NCBI GenBank assembly: GCA_037384645.1
Contig: JARRNT010000029.1
Span: 1-64,000 of the forward strand
Direction: 5' to 3'
Source: RI-92 sp037384645
GTDB lineage: Bacteria > Pseudomonadota > Gammaproteobacteria > UBA6429 > Thiohalophilaceae
Length of the DNA: 64,000 nucleotides
Shown: piece after piece, positions 56,324-64,000 of the stretch
Layout: each line of letters starts with the position of its first letter
Numbering within the stretch: position 1 is the first letter of the stretch
Program-made: the position numbers and the translations under genes
Notes under the pieces: generated by a model
The model's input: only the letters and a program-made list of their open reading frames with translations
What the model was told of the DNA's origin: nothing
Database searches by the model: none

Positions 56324-57172
56324 ATGTCCGACTATGAGCGCATAGCCAGTGCAATACACTATATAAATCAGCAGGTATGCCAGCAGCCCGGGCTGGAAGA
56401 AATTGCGGCGCACGTACATTTGAGTCCCTACCATTTCCAGCGCCTGTTCAGACGCTGGACCGGCGTCAGCCCCAAACGGTTCTTACAGGTACTGACCGTG
56501 GAACGCAGTAAACATTTGCTGAACTCCTGCGATAGCCTGCTGGACGTCGCCGACGATATCGGCTTGAGCAGCAGTTCCCGTCTGTATGATCATTTTGTGC
56601 AACTGGAAGCCGTAACGCCTGGCGACTACAAACGTCAGGGACAGGGCCTGACAATCGAGTACGCTGTCCACCCTTCGCCATTCGGTGGATTCTTTATTGC
56701 CGTCAGTCCGCGTGGTGTGTGCCGGGCCGCCTTTATGGATTTTTCTCCGCTAAGCGTACAAGTGCAGGCCCTGCAGCTGGCATGGCCGCTGGCCACCCTG
56801 CGTCATAACCCGGCGGGCACTCGCCAGGTGGTCGATATTCTGTTTGGCAAATGCGCAGAACCACACCATCCGCTTTCTCTTTATGTATCAGGTACCAATT
56901 TCCAGGTTGCCGTTTGGCGGGCATTATTACGCATTCCTCCGGGCAATCTGGTCAACTACTCGCAATTAGCGACGGCACTGAATCGACCACGTGCAGCCCG
57001 TGCAGTAGGTAATGCCATCGCCGCCAACCCAGTCGCTTACCTGATACCCTGTCACCGGGTGATCCGGCAAACCGGCGTCACCGGAAAATACCACTGGGGT
57101 GAAACCCGCAAGCAGGTGATACAGGTCTGGGAAGCGGCGCGCGCGGAAAGCGCCCCGAAAAAATCACGTTAA
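56324..57172 (+). CDS. AraC-type DNA-binding domain fused to O6-alkylguanine-DNA methyltransferase (Ada-like)
   Basis: A 282-aa protein. Residues 1-105 form an AraC helix-turn-helix (EEIAAHVHLSPYHFQRLFRRWTGVSPKRFL); residues ~115-275 form a methyltransferase with the active-site NPVAYLIPCHRVI (acceptor Cys about 246) and RAARAVGNAIAANP before it. The Ada N-terminal methylphosphotriester zinc domain with its switch cysteine is absent, so the protein resembles the shorter Ada-like fusions. It should repair O6-methylguanine; whether it still regulates an adaptive response is unclear. The 246-base gap upstream shows no gene. Confidence 0.92.
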   Translation: MSDYERIASAIHYINQQVCQQPGLEEIAAHVHLSPYHFQRLFRRWTGVSPKRFLQVLTVERSKHLLNSCDSLLDVADDIGLSSSSRLYDHFVQLEAVTPGDYKRQGQGLTIEYAVHPSPFGGFFIAVSPRGVCRAAFMDFSPLSVQVQALQLAWPLATLRHNPAGTRQVVDILFGKCAEPHHPLSLYVSGTNFQVAVWRALLRIPPGNLVNYSQLATALNRPRAARAVGNAIAANPVAYLIPCHRVIRQTGVTGKYHWGETRKQVIQVWEAARAESAPKKSR

Positions 57173-57334
57173 GCAAATTGGCTAATTAACCACCCATTGC
57201 AGCACAATATTGTGCCATTTTTATCTATTCGGTACACAATAATATGAAAACTATGGGAATCCAGAAGGAGATAGTGTGTCATACCTGCATCGATTTACTT
57301 GCCACATGTTTATAATTTTCGGGAGTCAGCAACA

Positions 57335-57658
57335 ATGTATAAACGTTTCCTTGCCCTAATACTAATATTCACCTCAAGCACAGCCTTTGCCGGTACCGCC
57401 ATCGGCCATGTCACCTCAATCATTGTTGCAAACAATCAGGACACCGTTCTGTTTAAGGTCAATACAGGCATCCACAACACCCCGAAATGTAATGAAACCG
57501 GGCAATTTGCCATCCACCTCGACAAACCAGGCGGTATGGCCACCTATATGGCCCTGCTTACAGCCAAGCAAAAAGGCTTTACCATCATGGCCGATGGCAC
57601 GAGAGGCTGTTCTGGTAACTGGAAATCAGAAGACCTCCGGACCCTGAGGCTGAATTAG
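57335..57658 (+). CDS. Small secreted protein of unknown function
   Basis: A 107-aa protein with a signal peptide (FLALILIFTSSTAFA, cleaved after residue ~19). The mature 88 residues contain two cysteines (PKCNETGQF and GTRGCSG), probably one disulfide, and the pattern VLFKVNTGIHNTPKCNETGQ that I associate loosely with small periplasmic beta-proteins in environmental proteobacteria; no function is known to me. ATG 57335 follows a GGGAGTC site. It ends in TAG. Confidence 0.7.
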   Translation: MYKRFLALILIFTSSTAFAGTAIGHVTSIIVANNQDTVLFKVNTGIHNTPKCNETGQFAIHLDKPGGMATYMALLTAKQKGFTIMADGTRGCSGNWKSEDLRTLRLN

Positions 57659-57792
57659 CGGGACGCATAAAGCCGGATTCGCGCAAATTTAGCGGATTTC
57701 CTGCCGCGCCCTGATCAGGATCAAGCCCGACAGTACACCTTCAGCCGGAATATTTTATATGCTGTAACTTATTAATCCGGCAGGAGAATACG

Positions 57793-60700
57793 GTGCACCC
57801 GCAGCATACCCTCACCATTGATGGTAACCAGGCGGCGGCCACGATTGCCCACCTGAGCAACGAGGTCGTCGCCATCTACCCCATCACCCCGGCTTCACCC
57901 ATGGGCGAATGGGCCGATGAGTGGTCATCGCGTGGCCAGACTAATCTCTGGGGTACGGTGCCACAGGTCATCGAAATGCAGAGTGAAGCCGGCGCCGCCG
58001 GTGCGATCCACGGCGCACTCCAGACCGGCGCCCTCACTACCACGTTTACCGCCTCGCAGGGTCTGTTGTTGATGATCCCCAACATGCACAAGATCGCCGG
58101 CGAGCTCACGCCGACTGTGTTTCATATTGCCTCGCGCTCAATCGCCTGCCAGGCCCTGTCGATCTTCGGTGATCACAGCGATGTCATGGCAACCCGTACC
58201 ACCGGTTTTGCCATGCTCTCATCCAACTGTCCGCAGGAAGTGATGGACCTGGCCCTGATTGCCCAGGCGGCCACGCTCAAAGCCCGCGTCCCGATCCTGC
58301 ATTTCTTCGATGGCTTTCGTACTTCGCATGAAGTCGCCAAGATCGTGGCAGTCGAAGCCGAGACCGTTGCAGCCATGATCGATATGGAGGCCGTCACGGC
58401 ACATCGCCGCCGCGGGCTGTCACCGGAACATCCGGTCCTGCGCGGAAGTTCGCAAAATCCTGATATCTATTTCCAGGCCCGCGAAACCGTCAATCCCTAT
58501 TACACCCACATGCCCGGCATCGTCCAACAGGTCATGGATCAGTTTGCCGAGCTGACCGGGCGCGCCTACCACCTGTTTGATTACCTGGGCCATCCCCAGG
58601 CCGAACGTATTCTTATCCTGATGGGGTCCGGTGCCGAAGCGGCACAGGAAACCGTCGACTTTTTGCAGCAACAGGGAGAGAAAGTCGGCCTGATCAAGGT
58701 CCGACTGTATCGTCCGTTTTCCGCCGAGGCCTTACTCGACGCGCTACCGCCGACCACGCAGAAGATCGCGGTGCTCGATCGCACCAAGGAACCCGGCGCC
58801 GATGGTGAGCCTTTGTATAAGGATGTGGTCACTGCCGTTGCCCAGCACTATTGCAGCGGTGACTGCCAGTTTGGACAGATGCCGATCGTAATCGGAGGCC
58901 GGTATGGTCTGTCCTCCAAGGAATTCACGCCAGGCATGATCAAGGCCGTTTTCGACGAACTCGAACGACCGCACCCCAAGAACCAGTTCACCATTGGCAT
59001 CCATGACGACGTGAGTCATACCTCGCTGGAGTGGGACCCCGCGTTTCGCACCCAGGCCCAGGCCGAAACCTTCCAGGGCGTTTTTTATGGTCTTGGCAGC
59101 GACGGCACCGTCAGTGCCAACAAAAACAGCATCAAGATCATTGGCGAAAGCACTGACATGCACGCCCAGGGTTATTTCGTGTATGACTCCAAGAAATCCG
59201 GCGCAGTCACGGTATCGCATTTGCGCTTTGGCCCCAGGCCAATCCATGCCAGTTACCTGATAGGTGACAACGATGCCAACTTTGTCGCCTGTCACCAGCC
59301 TATCTTCCTGGAACGTTATCCCATGCTCGATAAGGCCAGTGACGGAGCGGTTTTCCTGCTCAACTCACCGGCGACACCGGACAAGGTATGGGACAGCCTG
59401 CCACAAAAAATGCAGCAACAAATACTGGATAAGCAGATCAGGCTTTACAGCATTGATGCATATGCCGTCGCCAGCCAGACCGGCATGGGCAAGCGCATCA
59501 ACACGGTGATGCAAACCTGTTTCTTTGCGATCTCCGGTATCCTGCCACGCGATGAAGCAATTAGCGCAATTAAACAGGCAGTGGAAAAGACTTACGGTAA
59601 AAAAGGCAGACGCATTGTCGAACAGAATTTCAAGGCGATTGATCATACCCTGAACTGCCTGCATGAAATCCCGCGACCGGACAAGGTCAACAGCCAGTGG
59701 AATATTCATTTGCCCTTTGGTGATGAAGCCCCGGCATTTGTGCAACAGGTAACCGGCGAGATCATTGCCGGCCGCGGCGATCAGGTCCCGGTCAGCCTGC
59801 TCCCTGCGGACGGGACCTTTCCCCTGGGTACCGCGGCATACGAAAAACGCAACCTGGCGCTGGAGATCCCGGTGCTGGAAACCGACCTGTGTACCCAGTG
59901 CGGCAAGTGTCCGCTGGTCTGCCCCCATGCCGCCATTCGCAGCAAGATCGTACCGGAATCCGCCCTGAAAGATGCACCGTCCGACTTCAAGCACATGCCC
60001 ATGCTCGGCAAGGATTTTCCAGCCGGCATGCGCATCATCTACCAGGTTGCCCCGGAGGATTGCACCGGCTGTGGACTGTGTTCGGATATTTGCCCCATCC
60101 ACGACAAATCCAATGTCAGCCGCAAGGCGTTGAACATGGCGGCGCAACCGCCATTACGCGCGCAAGAACGCGCCCACTGGGAATATTTCCTGAACCTGCC
60201 GGAATACGACCGCGCCCAGCTCAAGACCTCGACCATCAAGGGTGCGATGGTCATGCAACCGCTGTTTGAATTCTCCGGCGCCTGTGTCGGTTGCGGTGAG
60301 ACGCCCTATATCAGGCTCGCCACCCAGTTATTCGGTGATCGAATGTTAATTGCGAACGCCACGGGTTGTTCCTCTATTTATGGCGGCAACCTGCCAACCA
60401 CACCGTATACCACCAACCCCGAAGGCCGCGGCCCGGCCTGGAACAATTCCCTGTTCGAAGACAATGCCGAGTTTGGCCTGGGCATGCGGGTGGCCGCGGA
60501 CAAACACCGTGAACAGGCACGCGAACTCCTGAACAAGCTGCGCGATGAGCTGGACAAGACCCTCGTGGAAGACATCCTCAATGCCGATGAAAATGATGAA
60601 GCTGGCATTCACGCCCAGCGCCGCCGGGTGGAAAAATTACGCAAGCAACTGAGCCAGCTTGATACCCCGCAAGCCGCCCTGCTGTCTGAATTGTGTGACA

Positions 60701-61419
60701 ACCTGTGTCGCAAGAGCGTCTGGATCATCGGCGGCGACGGCTGGGCCTATGACATAGGTTATGGTGGTCTCGATCACGTGCTGGCCTCGGGACGCAACGT
60801 CAATATCCTGGTGCTGGATACCGAGGTCTACTCCAATACCGGCGGGCAAACCTCCAAGGCCACCCCACGCGGAGCCGTTGCCAAGTTTTCTTCCGGTGGT
60901 AAACCGACCGCCAAAAAGGATCTGGCGCTGCTGGCTATGGACTATGACAATGTCTATGTCGCCCATGTCGCCTACGGTGCCAAGGATGTGCAGACCCTGC
61001 GCGCCTTCCTCGAGGCCGAGGCACATGACGGACCTTCCCTGATCATTGCCTATTCACCCTGTATCGCCCATGGCGTGGACCTGTCCAATAACCACCGCCA
61101 GCAGGACCTTGCCGTCAAGTCCGGGCACTGGCCGTTGTTCCGGTTTGACCCGGAACGTATTGCCCATGGCCATAACCCCCTGCACCTGGACTCAGCAGAA
61201 CCGAGCATTCCTTACCGCCAGTTTGTCGAGAGCGAGACCCGCTTCAACATGCTATGGCACACGCATCCACAGGATGCCGAGCATTTTCTGGAACAGGCGC
61301 AACGCGAAGTGACACACCGTTATCACTATTACAAACAATTGTCGGAACTGGACTGGGATGACAGTGCCAGCGTTGCCGCTACCAAGGCCAAACTTGCCAA
61401 CCAAGCCACGGAGTCATAG
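57793..61419 (+). CDS. nifJ: Pyruvate:ferredoxin (flavodoxin) oxidoreductase, single-chain
   Basis: A 1208-aa homodimeric-type PFOR. Domains in order: N-terminal pyruvate-binding domain (YPITPASPMGEWAD at residues 29-42), domain II-III with GSGAEAAQETVDFL, a ferredoxin-like domain with two 4Fe-4S motifs (CTQCGKCPLVCP at about 699 and CTGCGLCSDICP at about 757), the proximal cluster cysteines (ACVGCGETPYIR at about 833), and the thiamine diphosphate site GGDGWAYDIGYGGLDHVL plus DTEVYSNTGGQTSKATP. It oxidises pyruvate to acetyl-CoA plus CO2 with reduced ferredoxin, or runs in reverse. GTG 57793 has AGGAG upstream. No nif genes accompany it. It ends in TAG. Confidence 0.96.
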   Translation: MHPQHTLTIDGNQAAATIAHLSNEVVAIYPITPASPMGEWADEWSSRGQTNLWGTVPQVIEMQSEAGAAGAIHGALQTGALTTTFTASQGLLLMIPNMHKIAGELTPTVFHIASRSIACQALSIFGDHSDVMATRTTGFAMLSSNCPQEVMDLALIAQAATLKARVPILHFFDGFRTSHEVAKIVAVEAETVAAMIDMEAVTAHRRRGLSPEHPVLRGSSQNPDIYFQARETVNPYYTHMPGIVQQVMDQFAELTGRAYHLFDYLGHPQAERILILMGSGAEAAQETVDFLQQQGEKVGLIKVRLYRPFSAEALLDALPPTTQKIAVLDRTKEPGADGEPLYKDVVTAVAQHYCSGDCQFGQMPIVIGGRYGLSSKEFTPGMIKAVFDELERPHPKNQFTIGIHDDVSHTSLEWDPAFRTQAQAETFQGVFYGLGSDGTVSANKNSIKIIGESTDMHAQGYFVYDSKKSGAVTVSHLRFGPRPIHASYLIGDNDANFVACHQPIFLERYPMLDKASDGAVFLLNSPATPDKVWDSLPQKMQQQILDKQIRLYSIDAYAVASQTGMGKRINTVMQTCFFAISGILPRDEAISAIKQAVEKTYGKKGRRIVEQNFKAIDHTLNCLHEIPRPDKVNSQWNIHLPFGDEAPAFVQQVTGEIIAGRGDQVPVSLLPADGTFPLGTAAYEKRNLALEIPVLETDLCTQCGKCPLVCPHAAIRSKIVPESALKDAPSDFKHMPMLGKDFPAGMRIIYQVAPEDCTGCGLCSDICPIHDKSNVSRKALNMAAQPPLRAQERAHWEYFLNLPEYDRAQLKTSTIKGAMVMQPLFEFSGACVGCGETPYIRLATQLFGDRMLIANATGCSSIYGGNLPTTPYTTNPEGRGPAWNNSLFEDNAEFGLGMRVAADKHREQARELLNKLRDELDKTLVEDILNADENDEAGIHAQRRRVEKLRKQLSQLDTPQAALLSELCDNLCRKSVWIIGGDGWAYDIGYGGLDHVLASGRNVNILVLDTEVYSNTGGQTSKATPRGAVAKFSSGGKPTAKKDLALLAMDYDNVYVAHVAYGAKDVQTLRAFLEAEAHDGPSLIIAYSPCIAHGVDLSNNHRQQDLAVKSGHWPLFRFDPERIAHGHNPLHLDSAEPSIPYRQFVESETRFNMLWHTHPQDAEHFLEQAQREVTHRYHYYKQLSELDWDDSASVAATKAKLANQATES

Positions 61420-61422
61420 CAC

Positions 61423-62436
61423 ATGATTGATTTGTCCAGTGAATACCTGGGGCTCAAACTCAAGAACCCGCTTGTGCCCTCTGCCTCCCCCCTGAGTGGT
61501 CAACTCGATAGTGCGCGTCGCCTGGAAGATGCTGGTGCCTCGGCGCTGGTCATGCAATCGCTGTTCGAAGAAAAAATCGAAAGTGAATACGCACACATGG
61601 AGCGTTTTTTCAATCAACAATCCCTCGGCCATGGCGAGGCTGAAACGTTTCACCCGGTACCGGAAAACTATAAAACCTACCAGGAGGAATATCTCGAACA
61701 CCTGCAACAACTCAAGACCCAACTGGACATTCCGGTGATCGCCAGTCTCAATGGTACGTCCCTGGGTGGCTGGATCGAATACGGCAAACAACTGCAGGAC
61801 GCCGGTGCCGATGCACTTGAGCTCAATGTGTATTACCTGGCGGCCAACCTGGAAGAATCCTCGCAACAGGTCGAACAACGATACGTGGAAATTCTGCATG
61901 CCCTGACGGAACACGTCACTATCCCCATCACCATGAAGCTGTCACCGCACTTCAGTGCCCTGGTCAATACGGTCAAGCAACTGGAACGGGCCGGTGCCCG
62001 CGGGGTCGCGCTATTCAACCGCTTTTACCAGCCGGATATCGACCTGGACACGCTGCAGGTGGAACCCAGGCTCGAACTGTCAACATCGGCGGAATCGCTG
62101 TTGCGTATACGCTGGACGGCTATCCTGTACGGTCAGACTCAATGCAGTATTGCTGTTACCGGCGGCCTGCATACCCATGAAGACGTGTTAAAGGCACTGT
62201 TTGCCGGTGCCGACGTTGCCCATATGTGCAGCGCCCTGTTACAACAGGGACCTGCCTATCTTGGCGTCATCTTGCAAAGCATGAGCGAATGGCTGGAGCA
62301 GCATGAATACGCCTCGGTAAAACAACTCAAGGGCAGCATCAGCCAGCAGCACGCTATTGACCCGGCCGCTTTCGAACGTGCGAACTATATCAATGTGCTT
62401 GACAGCTATTCCCACCCCAGGGGCGTTTTGCGTTAA
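61423..62436 (+). CDS. Dihydroorotate dehydrogenase-like flavoprotein
   Basis: A 337-aa TIM-barrel flavoprotein of the DHODH family: YLGLKLKNPLVPSASPLSG at the N terminus, VIASLNGTSLGGWIEYGKQL, ALELNVYYLAA, MKLSPHFSALVNTVKQLERAG with the FMN-binding Lys, and IAVTGGLHTHEDVLKALFAGAD (phosphate site). Usual pyrimidine-DHODH catalytic Cys/Ser surroundings are altered, so it is probably not PyrD. It begins three bases after nifJ; I recall such proteins commonly paired with single-chain PFOR, so an electron-transfer or pyruvate-linked role is plausible but uncharacterised. Confidence 0.88.
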   Translation: MIDLSSEYLGLKLKNPLVPSASPLSGQLDSARRLEDAGASALVMQSLFEEKIESEYAHMERFFNQQSLGHGEAETFHPVPENYKTYQEEYLEHLQQLKTQLDIPVIASLNGTSLGGWIEYGKQLQDAGADALELNVYYLAANLEESSQQVEQRYVEILHALTEHVTIPITMKLSPHFSALVNTVKQLERAGARGVALFNRFYQPDIDLDTLQVEPRLELSTSAESLLRIRWTAILYGQTQCSIAVTGGLHTHEDVLKALFAGADVAHMCSALLQQGPAYLGVILQSMSEWLEQHEYASVKQLKGSISQQHAIDPAAFERANYINVLDSYSHPRGVLR

Positions 62437-62564
62437 TCCATTTCTCTAATTTCAATCCTGTCCCGGTAAAACGGACCTGCCGGATTTGCAGCCTGTAGCC
62501 GGTGCGTGTTTAAATGCCGACTTCCGGATAAACGGGGACAACTTCAGCAGGTGGAAAGCAAAGC

Positions 62565-63173
62565 ATGTGGGACGAACGCTATAGTGATGATGAGTATGTC
62601 TATGGGACTGAACCGAATAGCTTCCTGGCCAGTGCAATTAACCGCATACCCTGCGATCGTAAAGCCGGCCAACACGGCAAGGTCCTGAGCCTGGCGGAAG
62701 GCGAAGGCCGCAACGCTGTCTTCCTTGCCGAGCACGGCTGTACCGTCACCGCCGTCGATGCCTCGCACGTTGGCCTCAGCAAGGCGGAAAAACTCGCCGC
62801 ATCGCGAGGCGTATCAATCAACATCATCCATTCTGACCTGGCCCACCTGAATATCGAACCCAACAGCTGGGATGCCATTGTCTCGATCTTTTGTCATGTG
62901 CCCTCGAGCCTGCGGGCGGAATTACACCACAGGGTCGTGGCCGGCCTGCGTCCCGGCGGTATTCTCGTTCTGGAGGCATATACGCCCAGCCAGCTCAGCC
63001 TGAAGACAGGCGGCCCACAGGATGTGGATATGACCATGACGCTACAGCAACTGCAGACTGAACTGCATGGCCTGGCTTTTGATCATGCCGAAGAACTCGA
63101 ACGTGAGGTGGTAGAAGGTAAATACCACACCGGACGTGGTGCGGTGGTACAAATTATCGCGCATAAACCCTGA
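62565..63173 (+). CDS. Class I SAM-dependent methyltransferase (TehB/UbiE-like)
   Basis: A 202-aa methyltransferase. Motif I reads VLSLAEGEGRNAVFLAEHG (residues ~44-62), VTAVDAS gives the acidic ribose contact, and LRPGGILVLEAYTP is motif III-like. It opens with MWDERYSDDEYVYGTEPNSFL, typical of the TehB/thiopurine-type small methyltransferases. The substrate is unknown. It follows the DHODH-like gene after 128 bases and may be a separate transcript. Confidence 0.9.
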   Translation: MWDERYSDDEYVYGTEPNSFLASAINRIPCDRKAGQHGKVLSLAEGEGRNAVFLAEHGCTVTAVDASHVGLSKAEKLAASRGVSINIIHSDLAHLNIEPNSWDAIVSIFCHVPSSLRAELHHRVVAGLRPGGILVLEAYTPSQLSLKTGGPQDVDMTMTLQQLQTELHGLAFDHAEELEREVVEGKYHTGRGAVVQIIAHKP

Positions 63174-63189
63174 CCTGGCAGGAGGCCAT

Positions 63190-63594
63190 ATGTACAAGGG
63201 TGGCTGCCTTTGTGGTGCAATTCGTTTTGAAATACATGGCGATATTCGTGACATCGTGTATTGTCACTGCTCGCGCTGCCGCAAAGCGCAGGGCAGTGCC
63301 TTCGCCACTAACGGCAATGTCGCGAGCAGCACGTTTCGCCTCGTATCCGGCGAAGACCTGCTCACCGCCTACGAATCTTCACCGGGCGAGTTTAAGTGCT
63401 TCTGTAAAGTCTGCGGCTCCCCCATCCTGAGCCGTCGCCAGGATCGGCCCGAGTGGGTGCGGGTACGCCTGGGCACCATCGATTCCGATATTAACGAACG
63501 TCCGCGCGCCCACATTTTTGCCAGCTCCAGAGCCAACTGGGAAACAATCTGCGGCGATCTCCCACAATTCGACGGCTACGAACCAGAGACCTGA
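63190..63594 (+). CDS. GFA/CENP-V family zinc protein
   Basis: A 134-aa glutathione-dependent formaldehyde-activating enzyme (GFA) fold protein with the cysteine pattern GGCLCGAIRF, CHCSRCRKAQGSAF and CKVCGSP, enough for two zinc sites. Despite the family name, activity on formaldehyde is doubtful for most members. ATG 63190 is preceded by GGAGG; the frame is open upstream to 63136 within the methyltransferase gene. Confidence 0.9.
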   Translation: MYKGGCLCGAIRFEIHGDIRDIVYCHCSRCRKAQGSAFATNGNVASSTFRLVSGEDLLTAYESSPGEFKCFCKVCGSPILSRRQDRPEWVRVRLGTIDSDINERPRAHIFASSRANWETICGDLPQFDGYEPET

Positions 63595-63666
63595 ACCCCC
63601 TCCGCCAGTGCACCATTTTGCCGGCGTTAATGATCGCCATATCCTGACAATATGTAATATATAAGT

Positions 63667-64000
63667 ATGCCGCGACCCGATACTGATACGACAACGACAA
63701 ATGTCCTGCCGGTAAATGCCCTGGATGCCACCGCTTTGCACGCACTGCTTGGCAAATACCAGTTACAACTGGAGCTGATCGATGACGGCCAGCCTATCCC
63801 GGGGAGCTTCTGGGGCGATAATGAAGCCGGTCTGATCGGAAACCGCCTGCTGGTACGCAACGATACCCCGGCGCATTCACTTTTACACGAAGCCTGCCAT
63901 TATATTTGCATGAGCGCCGAGCGCCGTCGCGGCCTGCACACGAACGCCGGCGGAGGTTACGACGAGGAAAATGCCGTTTGTTATTTGCAGATTCTGCTCT
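63667..64000 (+). CDS. Putative HEXXH metallopeptidase-like protein, truncated by the window end
   Basis: The frame opens at ATG 63667 and is still open at the right edge (111 codons seen). It contains HSLLHEACHYICMSAERR, an HExxH zinc-binding motif at about residues 75-79, followed by a Gly/Asp-rich segment (GGGYDEENAVCYLQ) whose Glu could be a third ligand. No signal peptide is seen. The family is not recognised. The ribosome-binding site is weak, so the start is uncertain. Confidence 0.7.
   Translation, partial: MPRPDTDTTTTNVLPVNALDATALHALLGKYQLQLELIDDGQPIPGSFWGDNEAGLIGNRLLVRNDTPAHSLLHEACHYICMSAERRRGLHTNAGGGYDEENAVCYLQILL

Noticed and set aside
57793..61419. nifJ as evidence of nitrogen fixation
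   Set aside because: PFOR of this type is widespread in anaerobic and facultative metabolism; no other nif genes are present.

Overview
The window looks like chromosomal DNA of a mid-GC gammaproteobacterium. Several gene orders typical of that class are present: prs/tRNA-Gln/ispE/lolB divergent from hemA-prfA-prmC, gatCAB divergent from mreBCD, the mreBCD-mrdA-rodA-mltB-rlpA-dacA-dat-ybeD-lipB-lipA wall/lipoate block, and murU-amgK near lptD-surA-pdxA-rsmA. A full-length pyruvate:ferredoxin oxidoreductase suggests anaerobic or facultatively anaerobic metabolism. I see no phage, no complete IS element and no CRISPR array, and I cannot name the genus.

Layout. 1-1.5 kb: end of an EAL protein overlapping tail to tail with a membrane GGDEF protein. 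1.6-9.0 kb: a catabolic island with a FadR-type GntR repressor divergent from an operon for a BMP-type ABC importer. This operon carries two cysteine hydrolases, one matching biuret hydrolase (BiuH) at every catalytic position I can recall and one resembling the related triuret hydrolase, plus a small cupin. A sigma70-like promoter upstream has its -10 box inside a GTTGTATACAAC palindrome. 9-12.4 kb: poorly characterised small secreted proteins, a GNAT acetyltransferase and tRNA-Met. 12.6-24.4 kb: housekeeping genes (ychF, pth, rplY, prs, tRNA-Gln, ispE, lolB, a TPR lipoprotein; divergent hemA, prfA, prmC, moeB-like). 24.4-28.9 kb: hslO and gatBAC. 29-41 kb: cell shape, peptidoglycan and lipoate genes. 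41-45.5 kb, minus strand: a 60-aa protein, an aspartoacylase-like hydrolase, a glutamate-cysteine-ligase-like protein, murU and amgK. 45.5-51.7 kb: a DUF1624-type membrane protein and lptD-surA-pdxA-rsmA. 51.8-56.1 kb: a MacAB-like exporter with two permeases. 56.3-64 kb: AraC/MGMT fusion, small secreted protein, nifJ with a dihydroorotate-dehydrogenase-like partner, a methyltransferase, a GFA-family protein and a truncated HEXXH protein.

Two things stand out. The first is the putative biuret/triuret uptake and hydrolysis operon. The second is a series of lesions in otherwise intact conserved genes: internal frame-breaking gaps in prfA, rlpA and lptD, an in-frame amber codon in a secreted protein gene, and a GTT codon where the ribosome-binding site predicts the mreC start. 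Because prfA and lptD are normally essential, and TAG is used as a normal stop by many neighbouring genes, assembly or sequencing error is the simplest explanation, but the pattern deserves checking. Intergenic palindromic repeats also occur: a roughly 490-bp element between prmC and moeB, paired inverted repeats on both sides of gatB, and hairpin clusters around tRNA-Gln.
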